64,000 nucleotides of DNA from Nakazawaea peltata (lineage: Eukaryota; Ascomycota; Pichiomycetes; Alaninales; Pachysolenaceae). This document shows, piece by piece, positions 10,042 through 21,200 of the stretch. Location: the NCBI GenBank assembly GCA_001599355.1, contig BCGQ01000002.1, positions 261,554 through 325,553 of the forward strand, written 5' to 3'. The translations under genes were made by a program, and so were the position numbers. The notes under the pieces were generated by a model that worked only from the letters and a program-made list of their open reading frames with translations, had not been told where the DNA came from and did no database searches. How positions within the stretch are numbered: position 1 is the first letter of the stretch; every line of letters begins with the position of its first letter.

Positions 10042-10803
10042 TCACTTTTGTTTCTTTAAATGCTTAAACTTATCTTGCTTACGTTGGGTCCATAACTGGT
10101 ACTCATCTTCTAAAGTTAATGGACATTCGTAATGGGTATCTTTGATCCAGAGGTAGTTACAAATCTTCCAATTGACGATCCAACCAATAAGACCTATATC
10201 TCTTGCAATTGAGATTATGACAAAGTAGGTGGAACCAAAGAGCAGACCAATTAAAACACCAACAACCACTTGTTCCACAGTATGATACATTAAATAGACC
10301 CTTGAAAAGACGACACCGGCTGACGATAGGACAAACCATGCAATGTTGCCCAATTTTTGACACTTGATGATCTTATTCGGCGACTGTAATAAGGTTTTCA
10401 AAGTGAAATACAGCAAGAAGAACCCCATGAATTGAGAATGAGCACTTGGCATACCAAACTCCAAATTTTGAGCTCCTATAGAGGTCTGGAAGTAAGAAGC
10501 GACGCCAAACGAGAAAGGTTCGTCTGGATCAGGGGTAGATGCAAAGCCAAGCATGTTCGGGTGGGGCCTTTCCTGTTTGATAATGCGTTTGATTATGTTA
10601 TTCATCACATCATTAACGACATGACCTCCAGCTATGATGACGTACTCGATCTCTCTTGTTATTAAGAGACCCGAGAAATAGTAGATCAAGACCCCAATAG
10701 GTAAGAGGGAGAAGAATGAACAAATGATGGAGATGATATCGTTGGGGTCATAAAGGATGTAAGTGTGATCGAATGGGATAGGATTGTAAGTGAGTGAAGT
10801 CAT
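10042..10803 (-). CDS. CAX4: dolichyl pyrophosphate phosphatase (dolichyldiphosphatase)
   Basis: ER membrane enzyme that removes a phosphate from dolichyl diphosphate on the lumenal side, recycling the lipid carrier for N-glycosylation. The 253-residue protein shows the PAP2/acid phosphatase triad: a KRIIKQERP motif (about residues 72-80), PSAHSQ (about 119-124) and SRVYLMYHTVEQ (about 166-177), plus four hydrophobic segments. Length and order match S. cerevisiae Cax4/Cwh8 (239 residues). Convergent with the PFK-like gene, 49 bp between stops. Confidence 0.93.
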   Translation of the reverse strand: MTSLTYNPIPFDHTYILYDPNDIISIICSFFSLLPIGVLIYYFSGLLITREIEYVIIAGGHVVNDVMNNIIKRIIKQERPHPNMLGFASTPDPDEPFSFGVASYFQTSIGAQNLEFGMPSAHSQFMGFFLLYFTLKTLLQSPNKIIKCQKLGNIAWFVLSSAGVVFSRVYLMYHTVEQVVVGVLIGLLFGSTYFVIISIARDIGLIGWIVNWKICNYLWIKDTHYECPLTLEDEYQLWTQRKQDKFKHLKKQK

Positions 10804-11593
10804 GGTGGGTTGTGAGGTTGTGAGGTTGTGAGGTCGATGAGTGGTGTGATAAGGTGGAATGTAGCGCGTATTGTAAAAGCTAAGAAAAACAGTGCAAGGT
10901 TGAGGAAAAACTGAAAAAAGCTAAGGAAAAAGTAAAGCACAAGGTAAAGGGGTAAATCATAGGGAAAATTAAAGGGGTAAAGGGAAAAAGGAGATATTTA
11001 TAGTTGGTCATAGTAAAGGGGTGTTGATAGTTGGTGATAGTTGGTGGTAATTGATGAAGGTGATAATTAAAGAGTGGAGGTGGAGATAATTGATGGAATA
11101 GTGGTGAACTTTGACGTGTGATATTAAACCATGTACTGAAAACACCTCCAATCGATTCCATCCCCTCTACACCCCCATATAAATCCTACACTTATATAAT
11201 ATATATCCTATCATCAATGCTTAATGTATAGAGTTAAAATGCTATTAAAGGCTAAAAAAAAGATCATAAAAAATCAATTAGAATAAAGGAGTTAAAAAAG
11301 ATAGTAAAAAGGGGCAGATCGGCGCAGATCAAGATCGAGAGATCGAGCCCACCTATATACAAAAGACGCGTTGTATCAAGGAAAAAGTGACACAAACAAG
11401 AGATCATCAAAAAGTAAGATATGAAGAGATGAGGAGATCTGGGGATCTCCAGGGTAGAACTCTACCCCAGAGCTCTTGGGAAGGACTCTAGGGAGAAGTC
11501 TGGGGAGAACTCTAGGGAGAACTCTAAGGGATTCTGTAAGAGATAAAAATAAGTAGATACGATAAACTGTTCTGTAGGTGATTCTGTACGTGA
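10804..11593. other. CAX4 promoter and KAP95 3' flank
   Basis: 790 bp. The first 300 bp upstream of CAX4 are A/G-rich with repeats of TTGTGAGG, AAAGGGG and ATAGTTGG. From about 11210 the sequence is A-rich, then from 11420 to 11530 it holds a series of inverted repeats and GGGAGAACTCTA direct repeats just beyond the KAP95 stop. No gene seen. Confidence 0.5.
11433..11530. repeat. back-to-back hairpins and GGGAGAACTCTA direct repeats behind KAP95
   Basis: GGAGATC-TGGG-GATCTCC (11433-11450, 7-bp stem) is followed one base later by GGGTAG-AACT-CTACCC (11452-11467, 6-bp stem) and then by an AGAGCTCT palindrome. From about 11485 to 11530 come imperfect direct repeats of GGGAGAACTCTA. They begin about 60 bp past the KAP95 stop codon, so they lie in its 3' UTR or terminator. 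Confidence 0.6.
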
Positions 11594-14197
11594 TTAGATA
11601 GACAACTGAGCCTTTTGTTGCTCTCTTGCCCATCTAGCCGTCTCCTTAGTCTGTTGAGTAAAGTTAGGATTGGCTCTGGTCTTCTTAATGAAACTAGCAA
11701 CCCATTCTTGAGCAAACCCACTCTTAAATTCACCCTTAGGATACATAGAGGCAAGATCACCAATCAATCCAATTGCCGATCTAACAACAGAATCATCAGA
11801 CGTGAGAGATATTTCCTCATTAGACTCAGCAAGGAACGAGATAATTTGTGGCACATACGATTGTACAACATCTGGGTATTCATGTAATCCAGCAACGATA
11901 CCAACATACAGATCTAAAACTGCCTCTCTGAGACTGATCATATAGTCCATAGTATCGACAGAAGCATCGTTCAATTTCAAGATTTGCAGCTGTTGACAAA
12001 TCTCCATCACCGCACTCAAGTAAGGTTGGAAATTAGACCCAATCGACGACGCAATGTCACCGAAACATGACAAGATGCAAGGTCTTAAATCTCTTCTAAT
12101 ATCAGGTTTAGAAATGATACCACCCAAGATTTGCATCAAGTCTTGTAAATAAGGTATCAAATTGTCACCTAACGAATGAGAAATATCGGCAACTAATCCA
12201 ATCGACGTATTACAAGTTGGGGAATCGATGTTTTGTAACAGATTCTTCAAGTATGGTAAGAATGCGTCCATGTATACCAAGAAGTTTTGATTCAATGCGT
12301 CGGCAACGGCTCCAATAGCAATGAAGATATCCTCTTCGATTAGAGAGTTTGGTTCTTGCAGGTTTAATAATCTTAAGAACATTTCCATCAAGTTGTCTGA
12401 TACAGACAGGACGTCGGCACCAGCTCTTCTGATCACATTAGTCAATAATGCTAAAATATTAGTTTGTAATTCCATCAAATTGGCCTTATCTTCATGAGTA
12501 TTGATCTGTGATTGCATATTGATACTGGCATCTAATCTTGTTAATACTTCACTCAGTACTCCATTAACCACAGGCATGACATCTGCCGAACTATAGAACA
12601 CCATTGTTGATAACAGTTCATAAGCCGAGGTTCTGGCAGAATATTCGTTATCGGATCTTCCACTAATTTGGACTAACACCGGTGTGATAATCGGATAATA
12701 TTGAGACATTGGAGTGGTCTGTAATTCAGATCCATTGGCTGCTAATTGTTCGATCAAATTCATAAGAGTCCAACAACAATTAGTCGAAACCTTTGGATGA
12801 TCTTGTAAACCAACTAAAATAGCCTGAACTACCAGTGGTAAATGATCATTAATATCGATGGCATCAATGACCAAGTCGGCAATTCTACCAAGACACCATG
12901 CCACGGTCTCTTTAACTTGTAAATAATCATCTTTGATCAAATTCAAAATAGGTGATAACAGTTGTCCAATTAATACTTTCAATTGTTCTCTTTCTGGACC
13001 ATCTAAAATAGAACCAAAGGCCATGACAGCAGCTTCACGATCTCTCCAATTGGATGATGGTAATTTCTGCTCGACGAATTGTAAAGTAGGTTGTACTACA
13101 TAATTTTGAGTATTTTGAGCGAAAAGTGTCAAACAAGCACCAGCTGCCATTGCTACAGTCCATGAGTCATCTTCTGGATCCTCATTTTGTCTTGCTAACA
13201 AGGTCAACAAAGTAGGTAAGACATCTTGAATAGCAACAAGAGCAAAATTATACAAAACCAGCTCTGCATCGCCATATTCTTCTCTTTGTAAAACGATTTC
13301 CAATTCTTCTTCACAAACAGTCGACCAAAATTCAACAGCCATACATGCTACTTTTTCATCTTCACTTTGCATTCCACTTACAGTTAAACTGTAAAGAGCC
13401 TTCTCCATATAAACACTCATGTAACTGTAGTATAAACTCATAATCTTGGAAAGAGCACCAAATGCACTGGCTTGTAACTCAGCATCGTCCAGTTGAGTCA
13501 GTTCACATACAACTTGCATGATATAATTTCTTTCACCTTCTCTAGAAAAGTTGAATCTGATGAACTCTAAAGAGTTAACCAAAGCATTAAGAGCCGTGAG
13601 TCTGACTTTGATAGAAGGCTCGGTAGAAAGAGCACCTTGGACAATCAGAATCAAAATACCATCAGCTTGACTAACTACACCTGGATTAGTAGGATCAGCA
13701 GTCTCACAAATATAACCAATCGCCAATAAAGAAGCACGTTTGACATGTACAGGTTGTTCAGTCTTGGTGTTCTCCACGATAATTGGGATCAACTCAGGCC
13801 AATCTGTGTTTGGTAATTCGATATCAGCAATGACAGCTACTAACTGAGCAGCCGAATTAGCAACACGCTCATCTGTAGAGATCAAAGTACGTAAAGAATT
13901 CTCCTTGATACTCTTCCTAAGTTGTTCATCCAACATATACCAACGTGATTGTTGCTCTTGTTTCTTCTTGACATCTTTAGAAGTCAATTGATTCTTTAAT
14001 TGAAGACCAGCCAACATTCTGACTTCGGTACGTTCAGACTCACTACTCATTGCATTGTTCAACAGTTGTAAGTAAGAATCGAAATGGTTAACGGCGGCAT
14101 TCTCCAATTGAGCCTCAGCCTCGGATCTTTTCACCGGGTCTGGGTTAAGCAATGCCGCCTCCAAGATCTTTCCGAAATCCATAGTGTTGTCACTCAT
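11594..14197 (-). CDS. KAP95: importin beta-1 (karyopherin beta)
   Basis: Nuclear import receptor: binds the importin-alpha/NLS-cargo complex, carries it through FG nucleoporins and releases it on Ran-GTP. The 867-residue protein (861 in S. cerevisiae Kap95) is built of HEAT repeats throughout, with an importin-beta N-terminal domain (about residues 20-100, LNPDPVKRSEAEAQLE at the start) and the conserved VACMAVEFWSTVCEEE block around residue 280. Two CTG codons in the CE-x-TQ-x-DDAELQASAFG segment (13499-13501 and 13490-13492) fall where Kap95 has alanine. The start at 14197 is the natural one. Confidence 0.97.
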   Translation of the reverse strand: MSDNTMDFGKILEAALLNPDPVKRSEAEAQLENAAVNHFDSYLQLLNNAMSSESERTEVRMLAGLQLKNQLTSKDVKKKQEQQSRWYMLDEQLRKSIKENSLRTLISTDERVANSAAQLVAVIADIELPNTDWPELIPIIVENTKTEQPVHVKRASLLAIGYICETADPTNPGVVSQADGILILIVQGALSTEPSIKVRLTALNALVNSLEFIRFNFSREGERNYIMQVVCELTQLDDAELQASAFGALSKIMSLYYSYMSVYMEKALYSLTVSGMQSEDEKVACMAVEFWSTVCEEELEIVLQREEYGDAELVLYNFALVAIQDVLPTLLTLLARQNEDPEDDSWTVAMAAGACLTLFAQNTQNYVVQPTLQFVEQKLPSSNWRDREAAVMAFGSILDGPEREQLKVLIGQLLSPILNLIKDDYLQVKETVAWCLGRIADLVIDAIDINDHLPLVVQAILVGLQDHPKVSTNCCWTLMNLIEQLAANGSELQTTPMSQYYPIITPVLVQISGRSDNEYSARTSAYELLSTMVFYSSADVMPVVNGVLSEVLTRLDASINMQSQINTHEDKANLMELQTNILALLTNVIRRAGADVLSVSDNLMEMFLRLLNLQEPNSLIEEDIFIAIGAVADALNQNFLVYMDAFLPYLKNLLQNIDSPTCNTSIGLVADISHSLGDNLIPYLQDLMQILGGIISKPDIRRDLRPCILSCFGDIASSIGSNFQPYLSAVMEICQQLQILKLNDASVDTMDYMISLREAVLDLYVGIVAGLHEYPDVVQSYVPQIISFLAESNEEISLTSDDSVVRSAIGLIGDLASMYPKGEFKSGFAQEWVASFIKKTRANPNFTQQTKETARWAREQQKAQLSI

Positions 14198-15180
14198 GAT
14201 CTATATAAAAATGCAAAACTCCGTGAAATAAGTGTAGACGACGACGACTTTCTATGCCAGTAACCACCTTTCACTCATGCAATAACAGAGATGTACAACT
14301 CGAGTCTCCTCTACAAGTCGTGGAATCAAAATAATAACAAAAGTTGAAGAGAGAAAAAAATCCAATGCTTCGCAACAAAGTTAGCGTGAAATACGTGTAA
14401 TTTACACGACTGTTTGAGGTGTAAAATTTTTATTCTATTTTGTTCTAAGGTCGTGGACAAAGGGAGAGAGAGGGAAAGGTGAGCGAAATACGAATACACA
14501 CAGACCAGTAAGTACAAGCAGTAATTGTAGACAGTTTGGATCATATGGGGGGAAGAGTTTCTATGGGAGATTCGATGGATGTATTCAGAGCTGAGACTAA
14601 GTAATCTGGTGATCTGATTTGTGATATGATAGGGTGATTTGTCTTCTTGCCTGGGCTATTGCTCTACCATGCACTGCCGGTCTATTTCTTGTGGTCAGGC
14701 CAAGCAGCACAGTCAAGGCATGACACTTTCTTAAACATTGCTTATCTTACAGTTTTTCTCACAGTTTTATTACCGTTTTTTTCTTAGCCTTTTTCTTAGC
14801 TTCCCCAGTATTCTAATTTTCACATGTCAAGTAAATTCACCCGCACGGAGAAGAGCCAGGGAATATACAAGCCGATGGAGTCAATTGACCTCGAGTATTT
14901 GATCTTCTGACCTACATATGAACTACTGGCATCCTCCATCCTCTTCTTCTTATCTTATCTATCTCTTCCTCACTCCCGCTCTCCCACCAATTCCACCCTC
15001 CCTTCTAGTCATCCCTCTCCTAGAAAAACTCGGTTAAAAGATCTATGTCATCAATTTTTTCCCTTACAAAATTATAATACCGAAATCTTAAAGAGGGTGC
15101 AGATTGTGGAGATATTTAAGGGCAGCTTTCCGCAATCGACTACACGCTGTAAGAATTGGTATCTCAAATTTATTCTAATC
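14198..15180. other. KAP95-CRC1 divergent intergenic region
   Basis: 983 bp between divergent genes. The KAP95-proximal part holds three copies of the GTCGTG motif (14317, the reverse at 14405-14410, 14449) and a perfect interrupted palindrome CGTGTAA-T-TTACACG at 14394-14408. The CRC1-proximal half is pyrimidine-rich on the + strand (14935-15015) with no feature I recognise. An ORF frame continues 28 codons upstream of the CRC1 ATG chosen here but begins in leader-like sequence. Confidence 0.5.
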
Positions 15181-16059
15181 ATGTCTGATTCTCCTGACTC
15201 TTTGTTAGTCGATAATGTAAAGTCGTTTGTTTCTGGAGGTGTTGGTGGGTTAGCTGCGGTCATAACCGGGCACCCCTTCGATTTGGTCAAAGTTCGTCTT
15301 CAGACCAATCAGTATAAAAGTTCTATAGACTGTATTAAGAAAACAGTGGCTCAAGATGGTCTTTTAGGGTTTTATCGTGGTGTGTTGCCTCCTATCATTG
15401 GTGTGACCCCTATTTTCCTGGTGAGTTTTTGGGGTTACGATGTCGGTAAGAAATTAGTCGCTCTGACTGGTCATAAGAAGCCTGAGGATTTCAGTATTCT
15501 GGAGATTAGTGCCGCCGGTTTCCTCAGCGCTATCCCAACAACTCTGATAACAGCACCATTTGAGCGTGTGAAAGTGGTCATGCAGATTCAAGATCACACC
15601 CAAAGGAAATCAATGCTTCAAGTTGTATCTCAAATTTATAAAGAAGGAGGACTCAAATCTGTCTTTAAAGGTTCTGCGGCCACTTTAGCAAGAGATGGTC
15701 CAGGTAGTGCTTTGTATTTCGCAACTTATGAATATGTTAAGAATGCTCTTACCCCTCCACAGGCCCCTGGTGACACTGGACCTCCTCAACTTTCGTTAAC
15801 TGCTATCACCATCGCTGGTGGTCTTGCTGGTGTACTGATGTGGACCGGTATTTTCCCTGTTGACACCATCAAATCCGTTCAACAATCTTCGTCGTCCAAA
15901 ATCTCAATTTCTCAAGTGATTAAACAAATTTACTCCAAGAATGGTATTAAAGGATTCTTCCCTGGTATCGGACCGGCTTTAGCTAGAAGTTTCCCTCTGA
16001 ATGCTGCCACCTTCTTAGGGGTCGAATTGGCTCGTGAGCTGTTGAATGCTGTAGTATAA
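15181..16059 (+). CDS. CRC1: mitochondrial carnitine/acylcarnitine carrier
   Basis: Inner-membrane carrier that swaps acylcarnitine for carnitine, bringing acetyl or acyl units made in peroxisomes or cytosol into mitochondria. The 292-residue protein has three repeats of about 95 residues, each with a carrier signature: GHPFDLVKVR, APFERVKVVM, FPVDTIKSVQ. TPIF-x-VSFWGYDVGKK and ARDGPGSALYFATYEY are diagnostic of Crc1. Reading CTG as Ala gives exact matches to recalled Crc1 residues at 15418-15420 (TPIF-A-VSFWG) and 15997-15999 (SFP-A-NAATFLG); at 15835-15837 it gives AGV-A-MW, a common carrier motif. The ATG at 15181 is preferred over an upstream one at 15097. Confidence 0.95.
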   Translation: MSDSPDSLLVDNVKSFVSGGVGGLAAVITGHPFDLVKVRLQTNQYKSSIDCIKKTVAQDGLLGFYRGVLPPIIGVTPIFLVSFWGYDVGKKLVALTGHKKPEDFSILEISAAGFLSAIPTTLITAPFERVKVVMQIQDHTQRKSMLQVVSQIYKEGGLKSVFKGSAATLARDGPGSALYFATYEYVKNALTPPQAPGDTGPPQLSLTAITIAGGLAGVLMWTGIFPVDTIKSVQQSSSSKISISQVIKQIYSKNGIKGFFPGIGPALARSFPLNAATFLGVELARELLNAVV

Positions 16060-16132
16060 TATTTAATTTATTATTTATTTTTATGTACAAGTAGGTTTCT
16101 CTGCCGTCTGTTCATTGATACGGGGTCGTGTC

Positions 16133-16524
16133 TCACCATCCCCTTCCATTCAAGTCATCTTCACGGCGTTTTTTCATCTTTCTATCTGTTAGTATAAACA
16201 AGCAATCAAATAATCTCTCACTATACTTACCCATTCCTTCTTACATTCTCTGTAAGCACGGAAATACTCCAGACAAGTAGATTTATAATCCAGATCATGA
16301 TTCTCCATGCATCTTATAGCCATTCGCGATGACTCCTGACATGGATCATAGTAACGAGACAGCTCCTTCATCAAGAAGGTCTTCTTGTGTACCTCCTCGG
16401 TAGGGCTATCAGGATAATACTTAAACTCATCAATCTTCAGACCTTGCTTGGCAAAGTCCACTTTGGCCTTGTCATATACGACGGTCTGCTTGGCAGCAGC
16501 AGTGAGATCATCCTTTTCACCCAT
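16133..16524 (-). CDS. COX23: cytochrome c oxidase assembly factor Cox23, two exons
   Basis: Small twin-CX9C protein of the mitochondrial intermembrane space needed for copper delivery and assembly of complex IV. Exon 1 (16231-16524) gives 98 residues with YYDPCQESSRMAIRCMEN and a second CX9C pair ending in YRECKKEW. Read straight through, the frame ends in an unrelated tail. A 53-bp intron (GTAAGT, TACTAAC, AAAG) at 16178-16230 joins exon 2 (16133-16177), whose last residues MKKRREDDLNGRGW continue the basic tail seen after the same Trp in S. cerevisiae Cox23. Total 112 residues. The ATG at 16524 is the only one in this frame near the start; further upstream the frame begins with TTG. Confidence 0.88.
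16178..16230 (-). other. COX23 intron
   Basis: 53 bp on the minus strand: 5' splice site GTAAGT (begins at 16230), branch TACTAAC at 16188-16194, acceptor AAAG ending at 16178, 10 bases after the branch heptamer. A nearer AG lies 2-6 bases after the heptamer and is probably too close to be used. Confidence 0.82.
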
Positions 16525-16690
16525 CCTGATGCACAAACTATCCAAGCACTTGCCCCTTTAACCAATTTGTGCCTCAATTTTAAGCCAATTTCGAGAACGA
16601 TTTCCTTTTTCAGAACAAAGTAAAAAAATTTTACACTTTAAAAGTTTGTTAAAGGGGCTAAAAAGGGGTAGTAAAGAGGGGAAGATCAAG

Positions 16691-17983
16691 ATGAGTGCAG
16701 ATATGAGCGATAAGGTCTGCAGCAGATGCAAGTCAGAACCTTCTGTGATGGTTGCTAGGAAAGAAGATTTCTGCCCGCTGTGTTTTGTCAAGTTTTTGAG
16801 GGGCAAACAAAGGAAGCAGATGATGAGTGACAAGTATAAGGTCAAGTATGGGAATAAGGAGAGCATTGTGACACGGGTTTTATTGACGCTTTCATTTGGG
16901 ATTTCGTCACTCTCGTTGTTGGACATGATTTTGAGTGCATTCCAAGAGCAAGCCCTGATGCATAAGGGCAGACAAGGGTACCATTTGACTTGTGTTACCG
17001 TTGGCGATGAGCTGATGAGTAAGGAAATTAAGCCTGTTGTCGAGCAGATTAAGGGCAAATATCTGTTGCTGGAGTTAAAAGTCGAGTTCAAGGTATTGAA
17101 TGTCGATTCATATGTTCCTGGGAACGATGTCTTGAATAAAATCGTACTTTATAAAGATTTCAAGACAATAAGCTCGAAGATTGTCGGTAATGAGAATTTG
17201 AATAAATTGACTGTCAATGATCTTCTATCGATGTGTCCACAAAGAACCACAAGGGAAGATTTAATGGAGATTATTAAGTATGATTTATTAATGAATATGG
17301 CCAAGTCAGAGAAATTCGATACTATTTTGTTTGCACATAGTATGACTAAATTGGCCAACGATATTATTGCATTGACTGTGAAGGGGAGAGGTCCATTAAT
17401 TAATGAAAGATTAACCGATGGCGAAATAGACGGAATAGAGGTGATTCATCCTTTAAGAGACGTTTTACAAACTGAACTTCTCAAGTATCTGGAGTTCACA
17501 GGGGTTGACAAATATGTTCTTTTCGAAGAAGACAAAGAACTGGCCTCTAAAAGGATGACCAAATATAAAACGGTAAATGAGTTAACCACACTGTATTTTG
17601 AGAATTTGGATAAAGATTATTCCGAAGTGATCTCGACAGTAGTCAAGATTGGATCGAAATTTGCCAAGCCAATTTCTGATTTCGATAACGTTAAATCTTG
17701 TTCGGTTTGTGGGCATGAAATTTATAAGGATCCAAAGTCGTGGTTGACTAAAATAACCGTTACGGATGCAGCTCCTGTCGAAACAGAAGAAGAAAGAACT
17801 GCATTAAAACTTTATTTAGATTCTGTAAAGGGAGAACTTGAAAATGGAGATTATTCGGACTCCTCAAATACTGTCGATGTTTGTTATGGATGTACTGTTA
17901 GTTTAGGAGAAGTGAAGGGACTTACATGGCCGGAGCGTAAGGAGGAGATTTTGAATGAGTATATTCTTAGTGATGAAGAGTAA
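16691..17983 (+). CDS. NCS2: cytoplasmic tRNA 2-thiolation protein 2
   Basis: Partner of Ncs6/Ctu1 in the Urm1-dependent complex that thiolates the wobble uridine of tRNA-Lys, Gln and Glu. The 430-residue protein has an N-terminal zinc-type cluster (CSRCKSEP, then FCP-x-CFVKFLRGKQRKQM) and a C-terminal SCSVCGHEIY / CYGCT cysteine set, as in Ncs2. The PP-loop of the active subunit is replaced by a degenerate one (FGISSLSLLDM), the family norm for Ncs2. The start is the ATG at 16691; in-frame sequence upstream begins with TTG. Divergent from COX23 with 166 bp between start codons. Confidence 0.93.
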   Translation: MSADMSDKVCSRCKSEPSVMVARKEDFCPLCFVKFLRGKQRKQMMSDKYKVKYGNKESIVTRVLLTLSFGISSLSLLDMILSAFQEQALMHKGRQGYHLTCVTVGDELMSKEIKPVVEQIKGKYLLLELKVEFKVLNVDSYVPGNDVLNKIVLYKDFKTISSKIVGNENLNKLTVNDLLSMCPQRTTREDLMEIIKYDLLMNMAKSEKFDTILFAHSMTKLANDIIALTVKGRGPLINERLTDGEIDGIEVIHPLRDVLQTELLKYLEFTGVDKYVLFEEDKELASKRMTKYKTVNELTTLYFENLDKDYSEVISTVVKIGSKFAKPISDFDNVKSCSVCGHEIYKDPKSWLTKITVTDAAPVETEEERTALKLYLDSVKGELENGDYSDSSNTVDVCYGCTVSLGEVKGLTWPERKEEILNEYILSDEE

Positions 17984-18274
17984 TAAATGGGGTTGATAGT
18001 GATTTTGTTTGATAAGCTTGTAGGTAACACCAATAGCCATGAAATAGGCCATCCGTAATACCGCTACTCTACCCGGTACCCCTACCGAGCACCATGCCTA
18101 TTGGCTGGTACTTAGGGCAGGAGATGTCCCTAAATTGCTATTCTGCTCAACACAATCAATATTCCGCTCACCTCTATCGCACTCAAAATCATCGATCTCA
18201 AGACGATAACGTCAATTTTAGAGAGCTCTAACAGAGGCAAGTCACGGCTTAATTGACCTCCAAATCACTTATCT
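17984..18274. other. NCS2-TRAPPC11 spacer
   Basis: 291 bp on the same strand. Contains CCCGGTACCCCTACCGAGCACC-like GC-rich sequence in the middle and no recognised signal. Confidence 0.4.
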
Positions 18275-21200
18275 ATGCCCTCATTACCAATAGAGTACAC
18301 TTTCCAACCTCATCCTCTCGTCTTCATTCAAGGACTAGGCAAGAATGGGATTCCTCAAGGCTCTCTGAAAGATTTGAAGCGCCCAAGCAGTCCAGTAGTG
18401 GAGAATCCTCTCCTAAACGATGCTGACAAGATTGTTAGGATGCACGAGACTTTAAGGTCATCAGCTGGGTTGGAATTTGTATCACTCTTCAAAAAATATA
18501 GCGTTCCAGAGGATTGTAGTTGGAATGATGATTTGATCAAGTCACAGAATCCAGCTTTCCAGAAGTATCGTATTAAACTCATTGATAATGAGGTGATACT
18601 TCCGAGAACTGGGGGTGTACGTAATAGTTCGGGGACTTCGACACCTTCGGATGTAGGCAGTGAATTAACAGAGCAGTCCGCCTCCGGTAGTAACTCTAAC
18701 CAATCGCCTTTATCTCCGTTCAATGAAGAATCAGAATTATTCCCAGACGGACTCATTTCAGTCAATTGGGTTCAAAAATATAAAGATATCATTCCTGCAG
18801 TATTCATAAGTATCCATGAGATCAATCCTGATTTACCCGAGGCTGAACAACAACTTGCAGAGAAAGGTCTTGCCGAAGATATAAAGAATTTAAAAGAAGG
18901 AATTAGTTCAAGAGGTATCAGATTCATTTCCATATTAGTTAGTTCGAGTCCAGCACCATTGACTCTGGAATTGGTGGATATGATCTCCAGATTGAAGAAA
19001 TCCACAGGTTTGACCGCCAAAAATGCTATGATATTCCTGCCATCAGGGACTGAACGAGAAATGAAACAATTTGTTAGTCAAATTATAACGACCATCAAAC
19101 CATTGACTTTGGAATTTTACACTACTATCGAGAAGAAGATCAAGAAGAAGAAATCCCGTCAATCATCAGCACAGGTATCTCAAGTCCCACAAGGTCTTTT
19201 ACAACCATTTTGGGATACTCGATACCTCATAAAATTAGCTATAATTACCGAGTTCAAATCCGAGATAGATCACCTGTTGAAGTACTGGGAACAAGCATAT
19301 TCATCACTCTCCGAGATCTTCATGTTACTATCAAGAGACAACAAACGTTGGAGTGAGTTCCGAGAACTACTCGACTTCATCTCCTTCCACATCATTAGAA
19401 ATATTTTATACCTTGAAGATTGCAATTTGGCCTATACGAAATTTGATGCTCATTTACAAAATGTTGTGACATGTTTGAAAAAACATGAAATTAAACCGAA
19501 ATGCTATTCGGTGTTGACTTGGTTCAGCTGTCAATTCAGATGGTTACTGGATCTCTTGGAATTTGTACCTGACGAATTGATCCCATTAAAATATCCGTAT
19601 CAATTGACTACCAAATCGCATTTATCGATGCCAAATCCGGGATTTTTATGCCTTCAAGCGGTATCATTAGTAGAAAAAAGACGTAACGAAGCGAAAAATT
19701 ACTCTGACGGTGATTTTATCGACCCTTATATCTCTTTGCCTATTGAGGAAGAGGTCAAATACGATTACAGCACTGAATGCACGACCTTGCTTAAGAAGGC
19801 ACTTGTATTTTTCAACAAATCTGGGTTATTTAAGAGGACTGAGAATTACATCAGGTATCAAATGGCTACATATTACTATCAAACGGGTCAATACAGTACT
19901 GCTATTGAAACTTTCAAAGAATGCCATGAAGGGTTTTTAAGTGAAGATTGGAATGTGTTGGATTCTAAGATCTCTAAAGGTATTTATGACTCTGCAGTAC
20001 TGATGGGAGATAATGAGGAGATAACTAGGGGATTTTTGAGGTTGGGACTGATCAAGAATATGAGTTTAACTCAAGATATTAAAGACACAGTTTTAAAAGA
20101 GCAGTCAAATTATGTAAAAGTAAATGATATAGAGATGTTTTCGGGAGAATTTATATTCAAGAAGCCCGAATATTCGAAATCCGAGAGCTTAGACTGTCAA
20201 TTAGTATTGAAATCCGATTTGAATGATTGGTTAAGGCAGAAGTTGGTGATCCAAAAGGTGAAATTGGAATTGGATAATATCGAGATTGAATTAAATCTGA
20301 GGGGTGATATTGCATACGATAAGGTTCAGAAAGTGGAGTTGTCTAAATCAGAATCTCACTATAATGGTGATGTTTCCTTCAATGGTGATCAAGACTTCCA
20401 TTGTTTTCAATTGACCAACATATTTGCAAATGAAGTGGCCAAGAAAACCATGACCCCCTCTGTTATAATTCTTGCCCTATTAGATGATAAGGTTCCAGTT
20501 GAAATATCCATCCCTCTCAATAAGGCCGAAAAATCAGGACACAGATATCCATGGTACATCGATTACAATGGAGATCTCCGTCAACAATATCTCAAATTAT
20601 ATACTCCCTTAGAGATTAAAGTACTCCCAAGAAGACCAGAACTGGTGTTTGAAGTTGACCATTCAAACCTACTGAAAAATTACTACATTGGGGAAAAGGT
20701 ACTGCTTCCATTTATAGTAAAGAATAACGACCATGAAAGAGTGACGATTGAACTGGAAGCAGATTTAGAATTTGGATCTGGGTGGAATGATGGTACCGAT
20801 AGTAAACATAAATTCATTTTAGAATCTCAAACGGAAGATCGACTGAATTTGGTGTTCAGTATCCCATCAGAGTATAGTCTGAAGACTTTGAAATTCAATG
20901 TGAAGATCTGGTTATATGCTGGGGATAATACTTTGCCTATAATTGAAGAAAAGGGGGTAATAATTGATATTGCACGACCTTTGAAAGCCAGATTGTTGAT
21001 TTTACCAAGATTAAGAGAAGAGGATATGCCTAGTCCATTTGTGAACTCAGGGGGTGCCAATATCCCAATTCCGACTAGGTATTGGTGTGGTCGGACCAAT
21101 ATTGTACTGCATACTGATATTGAAATGGTGGACTGTAAATTAGATATTGAGCACTCGAAAATGTTCGATATGAAATTAGTCGAGGGAACTAAAAATAGGA

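Noticed and set aside
16189-16230. Unspliced C terminus of COX23
   Set aside because: Explained better as an intron with donor, branch and acceptor that restores the family tail.
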